DNA of 64,000 bases from assembly GCF_001278035.1 (NCBI RefSeq), contig NZ_CP009452.1:2885501-2949500 (forward strand), given 5' to 3'. The position numbers and the translations under genes were made by a program. This DNA comes from Sphingopyxis sp. 113P3. GTDB taxonomy: Bacteria; Pseudomonadota; Alphaproteobacteria; Sphingomonadales; Sphingomonadaceae. Below the pieces are notes generated by a model. It worked only from the letters and a program-made list of their open reading frames with translations, ran no database searches and had not been told where the DNA came from. Below, in pieces: positions 56,497 to 64,000 of this stretch; position 1 is the first letter of the stretch, and every line of letters begins with the position of its first letter.

Positions 56497-57882
56497 ATGG
56501 CCGAAAACAAATCCTATTTCTTCTGCGGCATCGGCGGGTCGGGCATGCTGCCGCTGGCAATGATCGTCGCCGCGCGCGGCGCTTCGGTCGCGGGCTCCGA
56601 TAGGAGCCGAGACCAGGGCCGCTCAGCTGCAAAGTTCGGCTGGATCGAAAGCCGCGGCATCGCCCTCTTTCCGCAGGACGGGAGCGGCGTCGGGGCGGGA
56701 CAGACGCTCGTCGCATCGGCCGCGGTCGAGGACAGCGTTCCCGACGTCGCGGCAGCCAAGGCGCTCGGCCTTGCGCGCCTCACCCGCGCCGATCTCAACG
56801 CCGCGCTGTTCAACGAGGCCGAACGCGCGATCGGCGTCGGCGGGACGAGCGGCAAGTCGACCGTCACCGGCATGATCGGGTGGATCCTCGAAAGCGCCGG
56901 CCGCAAGCCAACGGTGATGAACGGCGCGGTGATGCGCAATTTTGCGCGTGCCGGCACCCCCTTTGCAAGCGCGCTGGTCGGGGATACGGGGACCTATGTC
57001 AGCGAAGTCGACGAGAGCGACGGTTCGATCGCGCTCTATTGCCCCGACGTCGCAGTGGTCACCAATATCAGTCTCGACCACAAGAGTATCGCTGAACTGC
57101 ACCGACTGTTCGGCGATTTTGCGGCGAAGGCGCGGGTCGCGGTGATCAACGCCGACGATCCTGAATCCGCGCCGCTGCTGAGCGGAGGCAATGTCCTGCG
57201 CTTCGGTTTCTCCGACGCGGCGGCGGTGAGGGGCAGCGGTTTCGAACCGCTCGCCGATGGATGCCGCTTCCATGTGCACTTCGCCGGGGACAGCCACGAG
57301 GTCCGGCTCCGGATGCCCGGCCGTCACAACGCCGCCAACGCGCTCGCCGCGATCGCCGCGGCGCGCGCGGTCAATATCCCCTTTGCACAGTCCGTCGCTG
57401 CGCTTACCGATTTTGCGGGCCTCGCGCGGCGCTACGAGGTGCTCGGCCAGGCCGGCGGCGTCACCGTGATCGATGATTTTGCGCACAATCCCGACAAGGT
57501 CGCAGCCACGCTCGCCGCCGCCACAGAACTGCCAGGGCGTGCGCTTCTCTTCTTCCAGCCGCACGGCTATGGGCCGCTCCGCCAGATGGGCAGGGAGCTT
57601 GCGGCGAGCTTCGCCAAGGGAATGCGGGACGGCGACAAGCTCTATGTCTGCGATCCCGTCTATTTCGGCGGCACGGTCGACCGCAGCATCGGCAGCGAGG
57701 CGCTCGTCGCCGACATCGCAGCAGCCGGAGGCAATGCGGTGCATCTGGCGAAGCGCACCGAGTGCGGCGCTGCGATGCTCGGCGAGGCGAGACCGGGCGA
57801 CCGCATCCTGATCCTCGGCGCGCGCGACGACACGCTCACCGAATTCGGGCATGAACTCCTCGAAAAGCTCGCCCGCGCTTGA
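56497..57882 (+). CDS. mpl: Mur-ligase family protein, Mpl-like (461 aa)
   Basis: Resembles MurC/Mpl: FFCGIGGSGMLPLA, ATP motif GTSGKST (116-122), EVDESDGSIALYCPDV, GRHNAANALAAIA and DDFAHNPDKV. A dedicated MurC lies in the dcw cluster, so this copy most likely joins the recovered tripeptide to UDP-MurNAc (Mpl activity). The adjacent ldcA supports that. An alternative is a second L-Ala ligase; the sequence alone does not decide. Confidence 0.75.
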   Translation: MAENKSYFFCGIGGSGMLPLAMIVAARGASVAGSDRSRDQGRSAAKFGWIESRGIALFPQDGSGVGAGQTLVASAAVEDSVPDVAAAKALGLARLTRADLNAALFNEAERAIGVGGTSGKSTVTGMIGWILESAGRKPTVMNGAVMRNFARAGTPFASALVGDTGTYVSEVDESDGSIALYCPDVAVVTNISLDHKSIAELHRLFGDFAAKARVAVINADDPESAPLLSGGNVLRFGFSDAAAVRGSGFEPLADGCRFHVHFAGDSHEVRLRMPGRHNAANALAAIAAARAVNIPFAQSVAALTDFAGLARRYEVLGQAGGVTVIDDFAHNPDKVAATLAAATELPGRALLFFQPHGYGPLRQMGRELAASFAKGMRDGDKLYVCDPVYFGGTVDRSIGSEALVADIAAAGGNAVHLAKRTECGAAMLGEARPGDRILILGARDDTLTEFGHELLEKLARA

Positions 57883-57906
57883 TTTCTCCGCGCGAATCTG
57901 TATAGG
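57879..57906 (+). promoter_or_regulatory. Promoter of rpsF-rpsR-rplI
   Basis: TTGATT (57879-57884), 16-nt spacer, TATAGG (57901-57906), with the -35 overlapping the mpl stop codon. Good match to the vegetative consensus. Confidence 0.6.
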
Positions 57907-57916
57907 CGCCCGCATC

Positions 57917-57984
57917 CGGGGCGAGGCCTTGTGCCGTTCGCCCCGTTTGCTTTGCACTGGTACGCAAAGCCGGACGACAGCCGG
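57917..57984 (+). ncRNA. Structured leader of the S6-S18-L9 operon
   Basis: Three successive stems: CGGGGCGA/TCGCCCCG (57917-57945), GCTTTGC/GCAAAGC with an ACTGGTAC loop (57949-57970), and CCGG-ACGACAG-CCGG (57970-57984). Ribosomal-protein leaders of this operon can bind the S6:S18 complex; I cannot confirm the consensus by eye. Confidence 0.45.
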
Positions 57985-58040
57985 AGGGGTTTCGCGATTG
58001 GCGCGAAATCAGCGATCGGCCAAATCGAAGGACGCAAATC

Positions 58041-58406
58041 ATGCCGTTTTACGAGCATGTCTTTATTGCGCGTCAGGATCTGAGCCAGGCTCAGGTCGAT
58101 GCGCTGGCGGAAACCGTCACCAACGTCATTGGCGAATTCAAGGGCACGGTCCACAAGACCGAGACCTGGGGCCTCAAGCAGCTCGCCTACAAGATCCAGA
58201 AGAACCGCAAGGGTCACTATGTGATGCTGTCGGCCGAAGTCTCGGGCGAAGCCATCGCAGAGATCGAGCGTCAGGCTGCGATCAACGAAGATATCATCCG
58301 CTGGCTCACCATCAAGGTCGACGAACTCGAAAAGGGTCCCTCGGTGATGATGCGCAAGCAGGAACGCCGCGGCGGCCGTGGCCGTGACCGCGACGGCGAA
58401 GAATAA
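58041..58406 (+). CDS. rpsF: 30S ribosomal protein S6 (121 aa)
   Basis: Binds 16S rRNA central domain with S18. Seen: N-terminal [12 protein letters not shown], the [19 protein letters not shown] core and a basic Arg/Gly-rich tail. Begins the rpsF-rpsR-rplI operon. Confidence 0.98.
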   Translation: MPFYEHVFIARQDLSQAQVDALAETVTNVIGEFKGTVHKTETWGLKQLAYKIQKNRKGHYVMLSAEVSGEAIAEIERQAAINEDIIRWLTIKVDELEKGPSVMMRKQERRGGRGRDRDGEE

Positions 58407-58417
58407 GGAACAGCACA

Positions 58418-58642
58418 ATGGCACGACCCTTTTTCCGCCGCCGCAAGACCTGCCCCTTCAGCGCGAAGGACGCTCCGGTCATCGATTACAAGGACGTTCG
58501 TCTGCTCCAGGGATATCTGTCGGAGCGCGGCAAGATCGTCCCGTCGCGGATCACCGCGGTGTCCACCAAGAAGCAGCGTGAGCTGGCGAAGGCGATCAAG
58601 CGCGCCCGCCACATCGGCCTGCTCCCCTACATCGTGAAGTAA
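58418..58642 (+). CDS. rpsR: 30S ribosomal protein S18 (74 aa)
   Basis: Seen: [28 protein letters not shown] and [20 protein letters not shown], the family signature. 11 bp after rpsF. Confidence 0.98.
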   Translation: MARPFFRRRKTCPFSAKDAPVIDYKDVRLLQGYLSERGKIVPSRITAVSTKKQRELAKAIKRARHIGLLPYIVK

Positions 58643-58655
58643 GGAGGGCAGCGTC

Positions 58656-59291
58656 ATGGAAATCATCCTGCTCGAACGTATCGAGAAACTGGGCGGTATC
58701 GGCGACGTCGTCACCGTCAAGAATGGCTTTGCCCGCAACTATCTGCTCCCGAACAACAAGGCGCTTCGTGCGAACGAAGCCAACCGCAAGCTGTTCGAGG
58801 CAAACCGCGCGAAGATCGAGGCCGACAACGCTGAGCGCCGCACCGCTGCCGAAGGCCGCGCCAAGGACATCGACGGCAAGCAGGTCGTCCTCATCCGCCA
58901 GGCGTCGAACACCGGCCAGCTCTATGGTTCGGTTTCGGTGCGCGACATCGTCGAGGCGCTGACCGAAGACGGTGTCGAGGGCGTAACCAAGGCAATGGTC
59001 GAGCTCGAACGCCCGATCAAGTCGCTCGGCCTCGTCGACGTCAAGGTGAAGCTGCACCCCGAAGTCGTGGTGACCGTCGGCGTCAACGTCGCGCGTTCGC
59101 CCGACGAAGCTGAAATGCAGAGCCAGGGCATCGACGTCATCGCCGCCATGTTCGAGGAAGAACAGGCTGCCGCTGCTGCGGTTGCGCTCGAACCCGACAG
59201 CGAGGACGAGTTCGAAGAAGCTGCGGCGCCGTCGGAAACCGCCGCCGAGGAAGCTCCGGCTGCCGACGAAGACGAGGGCGAAGAAGCTTAA
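58656..59291 (+). CDS. rplI: 50S ribosomal protein L9 (211 aa)
   Basis: Seen: N-domain MEIILLERIEKLGGIGDVV with GFARNYLLPNNKA, the central helix and the C-domain. It carries an acidic Glu/Asp/Ala-rich C-terminal extension of about 60 residues beyond the E. coli length (149 aa), common in alphaproteobacteria. Confidence 0.97.
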   Translation: MEIILLERIEKLGGIGDVVTVKNGFARNYLLPNNKALRANEANRKLFEANRAKIEADNAERRTAAEGRAKDIDGKQVVLIRQASNTGQLYGSVSVRDIVEALTEDGVEGVTKAMVELERPIKSLGLVDVKVKLHPEVVVTVGVNVARSPDEAEMQSQGIDVIAAMFEEEQAAAAAVALEPDSEDEFEEAAAPSETAAEEAPAADEDEGEEA

Positions 59292-59319
59292 GCTTCTTGT
59301 CTTGCGAGACAGAAAAAAG

Positions 59320-59351
59320 GCTCCGGAACCCTGCATTCCGGGGCCTTTTTC
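59320..59351 (+). terminator. Rho-independent terminator of the rpsF operon
   Basis: GGCTCCGGAA, loop CCCTGCA, TTCCGGGGCC (one U-G pair), then TTTTT. 29 bp after the rplI stop. Confidence 0.9.
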
Positions 59352-59498
59352 TTTGCGCTGAGGGCGGAGAGAATTCTGGCCGCAAAGCCCGGACTGAACG
59401 GGATGCAGCCCCCATCAGGCCGACATATTTGGCGCGGCCAAATCGCGCCGCCGAAAGATCCGCACAAGGATATGGGCCGCGCTTCCTCGCCTCGGCGA

Positions 59499-60098
59499 TC
59501 AATAGCCCATCAAGCTCAGCACTTCCTTGCGGCTGCGCTCGTCATCGAGAAAGCAGCCGAGAAGACGGCTGGTGACCATGCCGACCCCGGGCGTACGAAC
59601 GCCGCGGCCGGTCATGCAGCCGTGCTGCGCTTCGATCACGACGGCAACGCCTTGCGGATGAAGATTTTCCCAGATGCACTGCGCGACCTCTGCGGTCAGC
59701 CGCTCCTGCACCTGCAGCCGCCTTGCAAAGCCATTGAGGACGCGTGCGAGCTTGGAAATACCGACGACGCGGTCCTTGGGCAGATAAGCAATGGACGCCT
59801 TGCCGGTGATCGGCGCCATATGATGTTCGCAGTGCGACTGGAAAGGTATGTCGCGCAGCAGGACGATCTCGTCATAGCCGCCGACCTCCTGGAACGTGCG
59901 CGACAGATGCGCCGAGGGGTCCTCGCCATAGCCCTGGCAATATTCCTTCCATGCGCGCGCGACGCGCTTCGGGGTATCAAGCAATCCTTCACGCGTGGGG
60001 TCGTCGCCCGCCCATTCGATCAGCGTGCGAACGGCCGCTGCGACGTGATCCGGGACGGCGACCTTGCCATCCTCGCCCAGTTCGACATCCTCTATCAT
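59499..60098 (-). CDS. folE: GTP cyclohydrolase I FolE (199 aa)
   Basis: First step of tetrahydrofolate synthesis from GTP. Seen: zinc ligands Cys90 (SHCEHHM), His93 and the later Cys in QHGCMTGRG; GVGISKLARV-type loop as VVGISKLARVLN. Start MIEDVELGED; a longer frame lacks a ribosome site. Confidence 0.96.
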   Translation of the reverse strand: MIEDVELGEDGKVAVPDHVAAAVRTLIEWAGDDPTREGLLDTPKRVARAWKEYCQGYGEDPSAHLSRTFQEVGGYDEIVLLRDIPFQSHCEHHMAPITGKASIAYLPKDRVVGISKLARVLNGFARRLQVQERLTAEVAQCIWENLHPQGVAVVIEAQHGCMTGRGVRTPGVGMVTSRLLGCFLDDERSRKEVLSLMGY

Positions 60099-60449
60099 TA
60101 CGCCGCTTCCCCTGTTGCTTTCATGCGGCACATGTCGGCCCAATCGGCGCGTTGCGCAAGGCCCGGCCCACAAGAATTTCGACCCGCAGGGCAAGTTTAC
60201 GTTGCGGAAATTCGCAAGCATATCCCTTGGAGCCGTGCAATATTCAGGCCTTCCGGCGATGCCGCGGTCGGCGGGGACGCCTTCGTCCCCATAGGCCTGC
60301 GTCGCCGGCCGCGACCGGCGCGTGCCGATGAAGAATCCCGGGCCTGGAAGCGGCAGACCGCATGGACGGCCTTTGCTACCCTTGCGTCCTGAAGGCTCGC
60401 GGTGAGACCGAAGCGCTCCCGGGTCCGACCCTATAGGTGCGAAGGGCGG
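60099..60449. other. folE upstream region with small hairpins
   Basis: 351 bp without a gene. GGGGACG-CCTT-CGTCCCC (60273-60290) and CGCCGG/CCGGCG (60303-60320) can fold; neither has a U tract. They lie after the dehydrogenase stop and may end that operon. A THF-II (folE-type) riboswitch would be expected near 60100-60170, but I could not confirm its consensus. Confidence 0.4.
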
Positions 60450-61370
60450 TCACCCGGCACGTGCCGCGTGCACAATCTCGGCGGCACGGGAAACCAGACG
60501 GCCAACAGCTTCCGGGCTTTGCCAGCCGGTGTGGGCCGTCAGGATCAGATTTGGAATTTTCCGCAAAGGGTGGTCTGCCGGCAGCGGTTCGGTCGGATAG
60601 ACATCGATAGCAGCGCCTGCCAGATGCCCGTCGTCGAGCATCGCCACGAGCTCGGCTTCGTCGAGCAAGGCGGCGCGTGCCGTATTGATCAAGATGGACC
60701 CTCGCTTCATCCGGCGAAGACGCGCCGCGTCCAGAAGACCCAAGGTCTCGGGGTTCAGCGCGAGATGCAGCGATACAATGTCCGCCTCGGACAGGAGAGA
60801 CTCAAGATCAAGGGTCCTTATCCGATTGTCCGGGACCGGTCTCCGGCTGGAGACTATGACGCGCATGCCGAGCGCGAGGGCGATATTCGCCGTTTCCCTC
60901 GCGATCGCTCCAAAGCCGACCAGACCAATCGTCTTGCCGTATAGCTCGCCGATCGGCGCGCCATCCCAACCGCCGCTTTTCATGAGTGCGTCCTGCCGGG
61001 GAATGTCGCGATAGACCGCAAAAAGCATTGCGATCGCATGCTCGGCTACCGTGCGGTCACCATAGCCCGCCACACCATGAACGGCGACGCCATGTTCAGC
61101 GCATGCCTCGACGTCGACGTAACTCGAATAGCCCGTGCCGAGAAACACGATCGCACGCAGATCGGGGCATTGCTCGATCACCGTGCGGGTAAAATAGCTT
61201 TCGTTATTGATCGCAACGGCGTGACCCTTCAGCCTCTCGATGAGCGCCGCCTCGTCGGGCCGATCCATGTGAACCACCAGGTCCCCGATCGGATTCGGCA
61301 CCTGCGCCAGCGCCTCGAGCAGCAAGGGCGTGGCATCGGGAAAGACGACGGAGCCATATCCGCTGGTCAT
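60450..61370 (-). CDS. D-2-hydroxyacid dehydrogenase family protein (306 aa)
   Basis: NAD-dependent dehydrogenase of D-2-hydroxyacids. Seen: GFGAIARETA nucleotide loop, catalytic Arg in NTARAALLDE, Glu in DVYPTEPLP and His in LTAHTGW: the full Arg-Glu-His set. Start ATG at 61370, 2 bp past the aldolase stop; a TTG two codons up is possible. Substrate not identified; the aldolase and acyltransferase neighbours suggest a catabolic route. Confidence 0.88.
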   Translation of the reverse strand: MTSGYGSVVFPDATPLLLEALAQVPNPIGDLVVHMDRPDEAALIERLKGHAVAINNESYFTRTVIEQCPDLRAIVFLGTGYSSYVDVEACAEHGVAVHGVAGYGDRTVAEHAIAMLFAVYRDIPRQDALMKSGGWDGAPIGELYGKTIGLVGFGAIARETANIALALGMRVIVSSRRPVPDNRIRTLDLESLLSEADIVSLHLALNPETLGLLDAARLRRMKRGSILINTARAALLDEAELVAMLDDGHLAGAAIDVYPTEPLPADHPLRKIPNLILTAHTGWQSPEAVGRLVSRAAEIVHAARAG

Positions 61371-61372
61371 GA

Positions 61373-62089
61373 TCAAGCCTCAAATTCGGGGTCGGTGCGG
61401 CGAAGGTCGCGGACAAGGGCCTGCCATTCCGCTTCCCCCACAGGCTGGCCGGCAAAGCCTTCATGCTGGCGCGCAGTGAGGGCGCAGGTATCGGGGGAAG
61501 GAAAAGTGAGGGTTGCGCCCGAAGCCTGCGCGCGCAACTGGATCTGGCACGCGCGCTCCAGGTTGACCATCAGGGTAAAAGTTTCGGCGACGGTCCGACC
61601 CGCGACGAGAAGGCCATGGTTTCTCAGGATCATGACCCGATGCTCGCCCAGGTCGGAGACCAAGCGCGCCTTCTCGCCATCGAGCAGCGCAATGCCCTCA
61701 TAATCATGATAGGCAATGCCTGCGTAGAATTGCAGGGCATGCTGGCTGATCGGCAGCAGCCCATCCTCTTGGCACGAGACGGCCACGCCGGCGACCGTGT
61801 GAGTGTGCATGACGCAGCCGACGTCGGGCCGCGCGCCGTGGATTGCGGTGTGAATCAGCGCCCCTGCGGGGTTCACACTGCCGAGCCTGGGACCGTCAAT
61901 GGGCATGCGCAGCAGGTTGCTCGCGGTGACTTCGTGGAACAGCAAGCCGTAGCGATTGATCAGAATGTCAGCAGTGCCAGGCACGCTCGCTGAAATGTGG
62001 GTAGAGACGAGGTCGGTCAGCCCGAACTGCGCCGCCAGCCGATAGCAGGCCGCCAATTGCTTGCGGATATCGGCTTCAACTTCGTCCAC
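61373..62089 (-). CDS. Class II aldolase/adducin family protein (238 aa, GTG start)
   Basis: Zinc-dependent aldolase or epimerase/decarboxylase fold (fuculose-phosphate aldolase group). Seen: THISASVPG, HTHTVAGVA (metal His pair), and RNHGLLVAG (third His). GTG at 62089 has an AAAGGGA site; the longer frame is arginine-rich and overlaps the upstream gene. Substrate unknown. Confidence 0.85.
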   Translation of the reverse strand: MDEVEADIRKQLAACYRLAAQFGLTDLVSTHISASVPGTADILINRYGLLFHEVTASNLLRMPIDGPRLGSVNPAGALIHTAIHGARPDVGCVMHTHTVAGVAVSCQEDGLLPISQHALQFYAGIAYHDYEGIALLDGEKARLVSDLGEHRVMILRNHGLLVAGRTVAETFTLMVNLERACQIQLRAQASGATLTFPSPDTCALTARQHEGFAGQPVGEAEWQALVRDLRRTDPEFEA

Positions 62090-62198
62090 AAATGTCCCTT
62101 TGCGTTTCCGCGCCTGGCGGGCCCCCGCTACCCGAGCCCGCCGAAGCTCTTGCGTCCAAGGTAATGATCGCGGGGTCTGCCTCAGCGGTCCGGTCGCT

Positions 62199-64000
62199 TC
62201 ATTCGGCGGCGAGCTCGCACGCGCAGAGCATCTCGGGCCTGTCTGCGGGCTTTCGAATGCCCTCAATTACCTGATGGGCGCGGACCTGCGCGCGCGTAAA
62301 CCGGCGCACAGCGCGGGCAATGGCAGCCCAGCGGGCATTCCCGCGAGCCGGTGCGCCCCGCACAATCTCCATCCCTTCGCTCACAGCACCGCGCGCTTCA
62401 GCGAGATAGGCCTCCAACGCGGCAAAGCCGGCAAAGCTCTGGCGATCAACCGTCCCCAGCGATTGGGCGGCCGTGTCGATGCGCTGCTCGGCCAGTTGGC
62501 AGGCCTGTTCACACACTGCTTCGGGATCCCTGGCCAGAGTCACTTCCCAGAACGCCGCGGTCTCGTCGTAATAATAGTAGCCGTGCCCCGGGTCCTTGCT
62601 GCTGACGGCCCGGTTGGCGGGGCCGATGCAGCCGCGATATACGCCCTTGTCCCCATTGTCCGCCCTGGCAACGGCCGTAAACGCATTCATGCGGTGCCCG
62701 GTCGAAACATTCCATTCCTCGCCTGCATTGAAGCGCTCGGAGATCTCCTCGAATGTGCCGGGGGGGACTTCGCCGCTCTGCCGGTACATCATGGTGACGT
62801 AATCGAGATCGACACGGCCGTAACCCGCGAGCATCATGCGGTGCAGGTAACGGTTGCGCGCCGCGCTGCATCGTGCAGCCCGCCGCCACATCGACTTGAC
62901 GATGCCGTCGGCATGAATGAGCTTGGGATCCGCTGTGTACCATCCAGCTTCCAGCTCGTATGTGTAACCGCCGAGCTCCGGACTGGGGGCATTGTTCGCG
63001 TGGCCCGAAAGCGGGCTGATGGAATTGTTGTTGGCATAAAGAAAGTCGTACGCCTTCCCTTCCCGGTCGAAGGTGACCTCGCGGATGACCGGATTGGGCG
63101 GATTTGGAGCACCGGGCCGACCTTCGAGCACGAATCCATAATTTTTGTCGGCCCAGAAGCCGCCAACGCTGCCGAGGACCACGCCAAGATCGCCCACGGG
63201 GTAGGTGAGTATCCTTTCCAGCGCCTCCTTCGCTGAACTCGCGTACTGGAGGAGGTGGAATGTCATGGGACCGCGACGGATGCCATAACCCCATTCATGG
63301 GGCGCCTCGGTGCCCCCCGCACCGCCATGATGGACATAGGCGAGACCCTTGTTGTTCATGCCCGGATGGCCGGCCATGAAGTGGGGTCCCATGACAGGTA
63401 TCGACCCGTTCGCAGCAAAGGGTGTATAGACAAAGGCATTGCCGTCGTCCGGGAAGGCAATGATGGTCACCGTGAAGGCGCAGTCATTGTCCTGCGTTGC
63501 GGCGAAGACAAGTTCACCGTCAGCCGTGGCGCGTCCCCAACCACCAACGCCGCTGCACATGTCGTTGCCCGCGGAAGGCCGAATGGACTCGGCGCTTTTC
63601 TCGGCATTGAACAGCCCTCCGTCCTCCATCAGTTCCGGTGCCACTGCCGGCGGATTGACCCCGGTCCAGATCGACAGCGCCTGCTCGTAGCTCATCGCAA
63701 CGCCGCGGTCGGTTGCGCCTTCCGCCCACCCGCGTGCGAAATCGAGAACCTCGGGCATATGCTGTTGAAGCTGGGCTTCCCATTTGGCGATTTCGGCGAG
63801 ATTCTCAGACGTAAATTCGCGGCGCCCATGCCATTGCAAAATGAAGGGGCCATAGATGTCGAGCAGCTGCTCGGCATATTGGCGCCCCATCTCGCGATTG
63901 GAGCCCTTCAGGACAACGATCGGGTTCACCGAGGGAACGATCGGCACATCGTCAAAAAAGAGAATCTCGGTTCCCTTGGAGTCAAGCCGTCCCTGCAATT
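62199..64000 (-). CDS. C45-type autoproteolytic acyltransferase/hydrolase (partial, about 600 aa visible)
   Basis: N-terminal-nucleophile fold like acyl-CoA:6-aminopenicillanate acyltransferase. Seen: GNDMCSGVGGWGRAT, where the Cys (residue 148 of the visible part) is the likely nucleophile after self-cleavage, then FAATQDND, GHPGMNNKGLAYVHHGG and GGFWADKNYGF. The frame is open to the window end, so the true start lies outside. Length exceeds typical C45 members, and the C-terminal 200 residues are of unclear role. It is upstream of the aldolase in the same direction, with a 109-bp gap. Confidence 0.75.
   Translation of the reverse strand, partial: LQGRLDSKGTEILFFDDVPIVPSVNPIVVLKGSNREMGRQYAEQLLDIYGPFILQWHGRREFTSENLAEIAKWEAQLQQHMPEVLDFARGWAEGATDRGVAMSYEQALSIWTGVNPPAVAPELMEDGGLFNAEKSAESIRPSAGNDMCSGVGGWGRATADGELVFAATQDNDCAFTVTIIAFPDDGNAFVYTPFAANGSIPVMGPHFMAGHPGMNNKGLAYVHHGGAGGTEAPHEWGYGIRRGPMTFHLLQYASSAKEALERILTYPVGDLGVVLGSVGGFWADKNYGFVLEGRPGAPNPPNPVIREVTFDREGKAYDFLYANNNSISPLSGHANNAPSPELGGYTYELEAGWYTADPKLIHADGIVKSMWRRAARCSAARNRYLHRMMLAGYGRVDLDYVTMMYRQSGEVPPGTFEEISERFNAGEEWNVSTGHRMNAFTAVARADNGDKGVYRGCIGPANRAVSSKDPGHGYYYYDETAAFWEVTLARDPEAVCEQACQLAEQRIDTAAQSLGTVDRQSFAGFAALEAYLAEARGAVSEGMEIVRGAPARGNARWAAIARAVRRFTRAQVRAHQVIEGIRKPADRPEMLCACELAAE

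Noticed and set aside
59282..59299. 18-bp perfect palindrome AAGAAGCTTAAGCTTCTT
   Set aside because: It overlaps the last Glu-Glu-Ala codons and stop of rplI; too AT-rich and short of a T run, and the real terminator follows at 59320.

Overview
The window is high-GC chromosomal DNA with very tight gene packing. Many junctions are ATGA, GTGA or TGATG stop/start overlaps. Gene content and order point to an alphaproteobacterium of the Sphingomonadales, probably Sphingopyxis or a close relative; the genus is inferred from overall impression, not shown. The features behind this are abundant TonB-dependent receptors, a complete dcw cluster followed by a SPOR protein and dGTPase, PtsP without other PTS genes nearby, and a split glycine decarboxylase. 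No mobile element, CRISPR array, tRNA or rRNA gene was found.

Layout. 1-5,850: 5' part of katG, then a sulfur-linked small protein (OscA/DUF2292 type) upstream of a TonB-dependent receptor, a nitronate monooxygenase and a proline-rich lipoprotein. 5,935-8,232: ptsP. 8,239-12,500: a four-gene minus-strand set (small exported protein, NoeA-like methyltransferase, membrane alkaline-phosphatase-superfamily enzyme, PAP2 enzyme) that looks like an uncharacterised envelope-modification cassette. 12,653-20,329: GFA-family protein, rarA, a GT4 glycosyltransferase, corC, ybeY, an acyl-CoA ligase, and a DUF938/ABA4-like pair. 20,520-26,135: glycine cleavage operon gcvT-gcvH-(glycosyltransferase)-gcvPA-gcvPB under a tandem glycine riboswitch.

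26,198-48,472: the division and cell-wall block, all on the minus strand. In transcription order it runs mraZ, rsmH, ftsL, ftsI, murE, murF, mraY, murD, ftsW, murG, murC, murB, ddl, ftsQ, ftsA, ftsZ, then the SPOR/TPR gene and dgt. Every step from UDP-MurNAc to lipid II, plus septal PBP, flippase-class SEDS protein and Z-ring, is encoded almost without gaps. The only sizeable break is 152 bp before ftsZ. Upstream of mraZ there are four G-tracts at 10-bp spacing that look like an MraZ operator.

48,901-51,400: cysteine synthase translationally coupled to two membrane proteins. 51,596-53,713: a ZnuD-like TonB receptor with a His-rich loop and a Zur-like site. 53,775-57,882: fabG, fabD and a divergent ldcA/mpl-like pair likely devoted to peptidoglycan recycling. 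58,041-59,291: rpsF-rpsR-rplI with a clear promoter, structured leader and terminator. 59,499-64,000: folE, then a catabolic-looking set (2-hydroxyacid dehydrogenase, class II aldolase, and a C45-type N-terminal-nucleophile acyltransferase running off the window end).

Nothing here is a proven new system. The best candidates for follow-up are the envelope cassette at 8-12.5 kb, the glycosyltransferase embedded in the gcv operon, the cysK-membrane-protein unit, and several cis-regulatory RNAs and sites.
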